From Ecdyonurus torrentis (taxonomy: Eukaryota; Arthropoda; Insecta; Ephemeroptera; Heptageniidae), in the NCBI GenBank assembly GCA_949318235.1, contig OX439132.1:28260243-28324242 (forward strand): DNA of 64,000 nucleotides. Direction: 5' to 3'. The translations under genes and the position numbers were made by a program. Positions 62,116 through 64,000 of this stretch are shown piece after piece; the first letter of the stretch is position 1; each line of letters opens with the position of its first letter. The notes beneath the pieces were generated by a model. That model worked only from the letters and a program-made list of their open reading frames with translations, made no database searches and was not told the DNA's origin.

Positions 62116-64000
62116 ATTACTCTTCTTTAGGCATATATTGTTGTCTTTTTCAAATGTCTTCACGAAACACATGAGAAGGAAAAAGAACTTGTAGAATGTT
62201 TGAATAACACACAGAGAGAGAAGAGAAAATATATATTTTAATAGTTTTGTTTAAAAAAAAATTATACATGATATGACTTTTGTGGTTTTGACCAAAATGT
62301 TTTTCATTCAAATTTTATGTTAAAATAAAGTTATATATAAAATAATAAATTAAAGAACAATAAAAAATCAATTTAGAAAATATATAACCACAAATTGACT
62401 AATATTATTGATATAACAACAGCTATATTCAAAATTCTTTTGTTTGTTATAGATATATAAAAAATGTGGTGTTGGATACCGCAAGTTTATTTATTTATTA
62501 TTATTATTGATAAAAATATTTTATATTTTTATATCAGTAACAGAAAATTGGAACAAATAATAGCAAAGAAAATTTGTTATAGAGATGAAATGTTTATAAA
62601 TTATGTAAGATCGTATATAGAATTTTTATTTAACTTCAATGACTATGTAGATGAAGAAATATTATGTCTTTTTTATTAGGTATAGATTAATATCATGTTG
62701 TTTTGGGAAAAGGTTATGATTTGATAAATATAAAACGATAAGTGCGCAACTAAATTCATGACCCTGTGAATTTTCAACACATAATTATATATATACACAC
62801 ATATAAAAATATACTGATTCATACACAGAAAAAAGAAAACACGATTTGCTGGTAACCCAAAGATGTTTACTTTAACAAAGTAATCCTTTTAAGTACATTT
62901 TTGTATAAATACATTACTATTAAGTATACATAAAATGATTTTAAAACCAATGTTTATGTAATATCGGGAAGTTAGATAAGACTAATTGAAGCACTAAGAG
63001 CGTCACGGCGCCATACATTTTTATTTTTATCCAAGTATATATATAAAAAAAGTAAACAAATCAAATAAAATTTTGATATAAAATTTGCGAGATGGAAAAG
63101 AAATGCATCAGATATAAAAACCTTTTGCTAGTTCTGTGGATTTTTTTTATTATTAATTTAAGCGGTTGTAGTTATTGAGAATACTGTTTTAATTTAAAAT
63201 TTATGCCCCTTCTCTCCTTGTGGTAGTGAAGAAAAGTATTAATATTTTGATTAAAATACTATATTATATATTTATAGTATATTTTAATAGCTCTTAAAAG
63301 TTAACACCCGCTTAATTTTAAGTATATAACAAAATAATGCAACTGTGTAATTGCTTCTATAAAATAGAGAATCATTTATAGAGATATGTTACACATTTGA
63401 TAACTATTTATTAGACCCTTTTACTTGGCGAACCCTCGACCCAAAAAGCGCCCGAGCGTACGACAAATTGGCGCCATAAATTGTTCAGTTCAGACTCCCA
63501 CTCTTTAACAATGTAATACCATGTAACAATTCTCCACCGCACCCGCTGGTGTGTATATATGTATATAAATATAGTTATTTATTTCTCTTTTAAACAAAGA
63601 GTCCCCACTCGAAGATAAAGTTCAAGAGTTAAATGTGCTAAAAGTAAGAAGATTTTCAGATACTTTTAAGTAAAACAAAATTATTCGTCTTTTTTTTTTT
63701 TTTTTTCTTTTTTTCTTTTCTTATTTGTATGACTTCTTAAGATATGGTAAATTCCCTTTGTTATTCTTGTAATAATCGATCTTGTTACGCTATCTTCAGT
63801 GTTCTCTTTTTAAGTAAAGCTTATTCATCATCAGTACAACAATAATAAATGAATTTTGCTTGAGTTACCGTTTGAAAGACGTTTGTGCCCAGAATCCTTT
63901 TCCTCCCGCATTTATTATATGAGACTTTTGATTGTTTAGCATATCATGGTATATTAATATTTAATTAACCAATTTCTCTAATATTTTATATTCACGTTTT
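62116..64000. other. gene-free interval to the window end
   Basis: AT-rich. A complex patch at 63415-63560 (CTTGGCGAACCCTCGACCC, GCGCCCGAGCGTACGAC, TTGGCGCC, CCACCGCACCCGCTGG) is a further candidate element. A T run lies at 63690-63708. The 71-codon frame at 62464-62679 is AT-driven and unrecognised. Confidence 0.45.

Noticed and set aside
62464..62679. 71-codon plus-strand frame
   Set aside because: AT-driven composition (Ile, Tyr, Phe, Asn, Lys), no domain and no gene context.

Overview
This window is nuclear DNA from an animal, most likely an invertebrate. Three things point there: one recognisable spliceosomal-protein exon, one exon that looks like part of a developmental transcription factor, and GT-AG style splice borders. 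Everything else is extremely AT-rich non-coding DNA packed with dinucleotide microsatellites ((AT)n and (GA)n/(CT)n), homopolymers and small transposon relics. Arthropods such as crustaceans often have this texture, but the sequence alone does not fix the phylum. I see no bacterial, plasmid, organellar or viral gene set, and no tRNA, rRNA or CRISPR array.

Layout. Positions 1-811 hold the end of an intron and the last coding exon of MFAP1 (+ strand, 573-809), followed by a strong splice donor two bases after the stop and a likely 3' UTR with a poly(A) signal near 1754. From about 1.8 kb to 53.5 kb there is a roughly 50-kb stretch without any convincing coding exon. It contains at least four small inverted-repeat DNA elements (2093-2437, 5501-5831, about 21611-21772, about 43936-44223), one complete but apparently non-autonomous hAT-type element (17740-19748, with CAGGGGCGGCT termini and an 8-bp target duplication), dozens of (AT)n and (GA)n arrays, and a series of 100-300 bp islands of clearly higher GC and complexity. 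Many of these islands abut a (GA)n/(CT)n array. They are the best candidates for cis-regulatory elements of a developmental gene.

At 53526-54007 (+) lies a GC-richer exon encoding a Pro/Ser/Thr-rich segment with an eh1-like Groucho-binding motif (FISDILG) and a PLNLT motif that resembles a CtBP-binding site. Both are typical of the N-terminal part of homeobox-type repressors. The DNA-binding domain is not in the window, so the rest of the gene must lie downstream, beyond a donor at 54008. The last 10 kb is again repeat-rich intron-like DNA. Its standout is a nearly perfect long inverted repeat (58412-58556 versus 59559-59703, 1 mismatch by eye), flanked outside by (AT)n arrays. Its left arm is built of five degenerate 33-bp units that read as 11-residue repeats.

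All coordinates, identities and motif calls were made by eye from the sequence; no alignment or database search was run.
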